Source: Candidatus Sigynarchaeota archaeon
GTDB lineage: Archaea > Asgardarchaeota > Jordarchaeia > Jordarchaeales > Jordarchaeaceae
NCBI GenBank assembly: GCA_030587505.1
Contig: JAUQYY010000213.1
Location: forward strand, 1-5,117
DNA length: 5,117 nt
Reading direction: 5' to 3'
This document shows, piece by piece, positions 4,226-5,117 of this stretch; the first letter of the stretch is position 1; the number at the start of each line of letters is the position of its first letter. The notes below the pieces were generated by a model, which was given only the letters and a program-made list of their open reading frames with translations, was not told where the DNA came from and searched no databases. Both the position numbers and the translations under genes were made by a program.

Positions 4226-5083
4226 ATGGTTGCGAAGATAATTGATGGCAAGGGAATAGCGAGCAGCATCGAAAAAGAGATAGCAGAAGAAGCCAGAGTG
4301 CTCCTTGAAAAGCACGGTGTGACACCGGGACTTGCCGTTATCCGCGTGGGAAGCGATCCCGCTTCTCAGGTGTACGTGAATATTAAAAGGAAGGCTTGTG
4401 GTAGGGTTACCTTCCACTTTGAGGAGCACGTTTTCCCCGACACGGCTGAGGAGAAGGAGATAATTGAGCTTATCGAGGAGCTGAACAGAGATGATAGGAT
4501 TCACGGGATTCTTGTTCAGCTTCCCCTACCGAAGCATCTAGACGAAAACAGGATAATCTCCGCCATCTCCCCAGAAAAAGATGTGGATGGTTTACACCCC
4601 ATTAACGCCGGCAATCTTCTCCTGAGGAGTGAGGGATTCGTTGCGAATACACCTGCTGGTATTCTTGAGATGCTGAGGAGGAGCGGTATAGAGGTGAGAG
4701 GGAAGGATGTTGTAATTGTGAACAGGAGTAAAATAGTCGGCAGGCCTCTCATGGTTCTCTTAATTAATAATGATGCGACGGTTACCGTTTGCCACACCAA
4801 AACGAGGGATCTGAAGGCTCACATGAGACGTGCGGATATCCTCGTGGTCGCTGTTGGTAAACCGAAGTTCGTCACCCCTGACATGGTTAAGGAGGGTGCC
4901 ATTGTTGTCGACGTTGGGATAAACAGAGTTGAGGGGAAGCTGTGCGGAGACGTGGATTTTGAAAGCGTCAAGGAAAAAGCAGGTTACATTACTCCTGTTC
5001 CAGGCGGTGTGGGACCAATGACCGTGGTTATGCTGATGAAAAATGTTCTCCTAGCCGCTAAGCGAAGCTTAGAAAAACAGTGA
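4226..5083 (+). CDS. folD: Bifunctional methylene-tetrahydrofolate dehydrogenase / methenyl-tetrahydrofolate cyclohydrolase
   Basis: This 285-residue cytoplasmic enzyme interconverts 5,10-methylene-, methenyl- and 10-formyl-tetrahydrofolate using NAD(P), linking serine and glycine carbon to purine and formyl-group synthesis. Length and motifs fit the family. SQVYVNIKRKAC (47-58) holds Tyr50 and the catalytic Lys54. GILVQLPLP (94-102) holds Gln98. PEKDVDG (116-122) holds Asp121. Then come VNRSKIVGRP (165-174) and ATVTVCHTKT (184-193) of the dinucleotide-binding domain, VVAVGKP (207-213), VVDVGIN (227-233) and the terminal signature PVPGGVGPMTV (257-267). Numbering of Tyr50, Lys54, Gln98 and Asp121 coincides with the E. 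coli enzyme. The usual PCTP segment is replaced by ANTP (140-143), keeping the Thr-Pro but losing the Cys. The remaining 34 bases after the stop are pyrimidine-rich and hold nothing recognisable. Confidence 0.95.
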   Translation: MVAKIIDGKGIASSIEKEIAEEARVLLEKHGVTPGLAVIRVGSDPASQVYVNIKRKACGRVTFHFEEHVFPDTAEEKEIIELIEELNRDDRIHGILVQLPLPKHLDENRIISAISPEKDVDGLHPINAGNLLLRSEGFVANTPAGILEMLRRSGIEVRGKDVVIVNRSKIVGRPLMVLLINNDATVTVCHTKTRDLKAHMRRADILVVAVGKPKFVTPDMVKEGAIVVDVGINRVEGKLCGDVDFESVKEKAGYITPVPGGVGPMTVVMLMKNVLLAAKRSLEKQ

Positions 5084-5117
5084 ACACCCTTCTTCTTGAC
5101 AATTTCATTCCTGTGCA

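Noticed and set aside
1..5117. tRNA, rRNA, CRISPR array, or replication origin
   Set aside because: No cloverleaf, rRNA-like stretch, regularly spaced direct repeats or origin-type repeat cluster was seen on either strand.

Overview
The window looks like chromosomal DNA from an archaeon. AT-rich elements resembling archaeal TATA boxes lie about 45-85 bases upstream of start codons, and strong GGAGG or GGTGA ribosome binding sites lie 3-9 bases before most starts. The gene types also fit: a winged-helix/RAM Lrp-type regulator and a DPM2-like membrane protein, alongside an ordinary FolD. The lineage within Archaea cannot be fixed from this sequence alone.

Layout. Positions 1-1007 (+) hold the end of sucC followed immediately by sucD (TAAATG junction), the two subunits of succinyl-CoA synthetase. 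sucD carries a one-base deletion near 903-904 that cuts off its last ~34 residues. Converging on it from the other strand is an Lrp/AsnC-type regulator (1045-1518, -). Across a divergent intergenic region from 1519 to 1730 is an alpha/beta hydrolase of the COG2945 type (1731-2360, +), with a clear TATA box that settles its start codon.

Positions 2361-2654 contain no gene. They hold a 163-bp MITE-like element (2399-2561) with 26-nt terminal inverted repeats, flanked by a perfect 9-bp direct repeat (GCTTTGATT). Next to it is a hairpin plus oligo-T terminator for the minus-strand gene at 2655-3065. That gene encodes a small two-helix membrane protein whose conserved positions recall DPM2, the regulatory subunit of eukaryotic dolichol-phosphate-mannose synthase.

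Upstream on the same strand is a cytoplasmic NodB/CE4-type polysaccharide deacetylase (3224-4138, -). It is divergent from folD (4226-5083, +), the bifunctional methylene-tetrahydrofolate dehydrogenase/cyclohydrolase. The 87-bp gap between them holds a palindromic TTTAAA that could serve both directions, and a perfect 9-bp inverted repeat that looks like an operator.

Functionally the genes are a mix: central carbon metabolism (SucCD), one-carbon metabolism (FolD), a regulator next to a hydrolase, and two genes possibly linked to glycan or lipid-linked sugar metabolism (the deacetylase and the DPM2-like protein). They do not form one operon. The items most worth following up are the MITE-like element, the DPM2-like protein, the sucD frameshift, and the folD/deacetylase operator.
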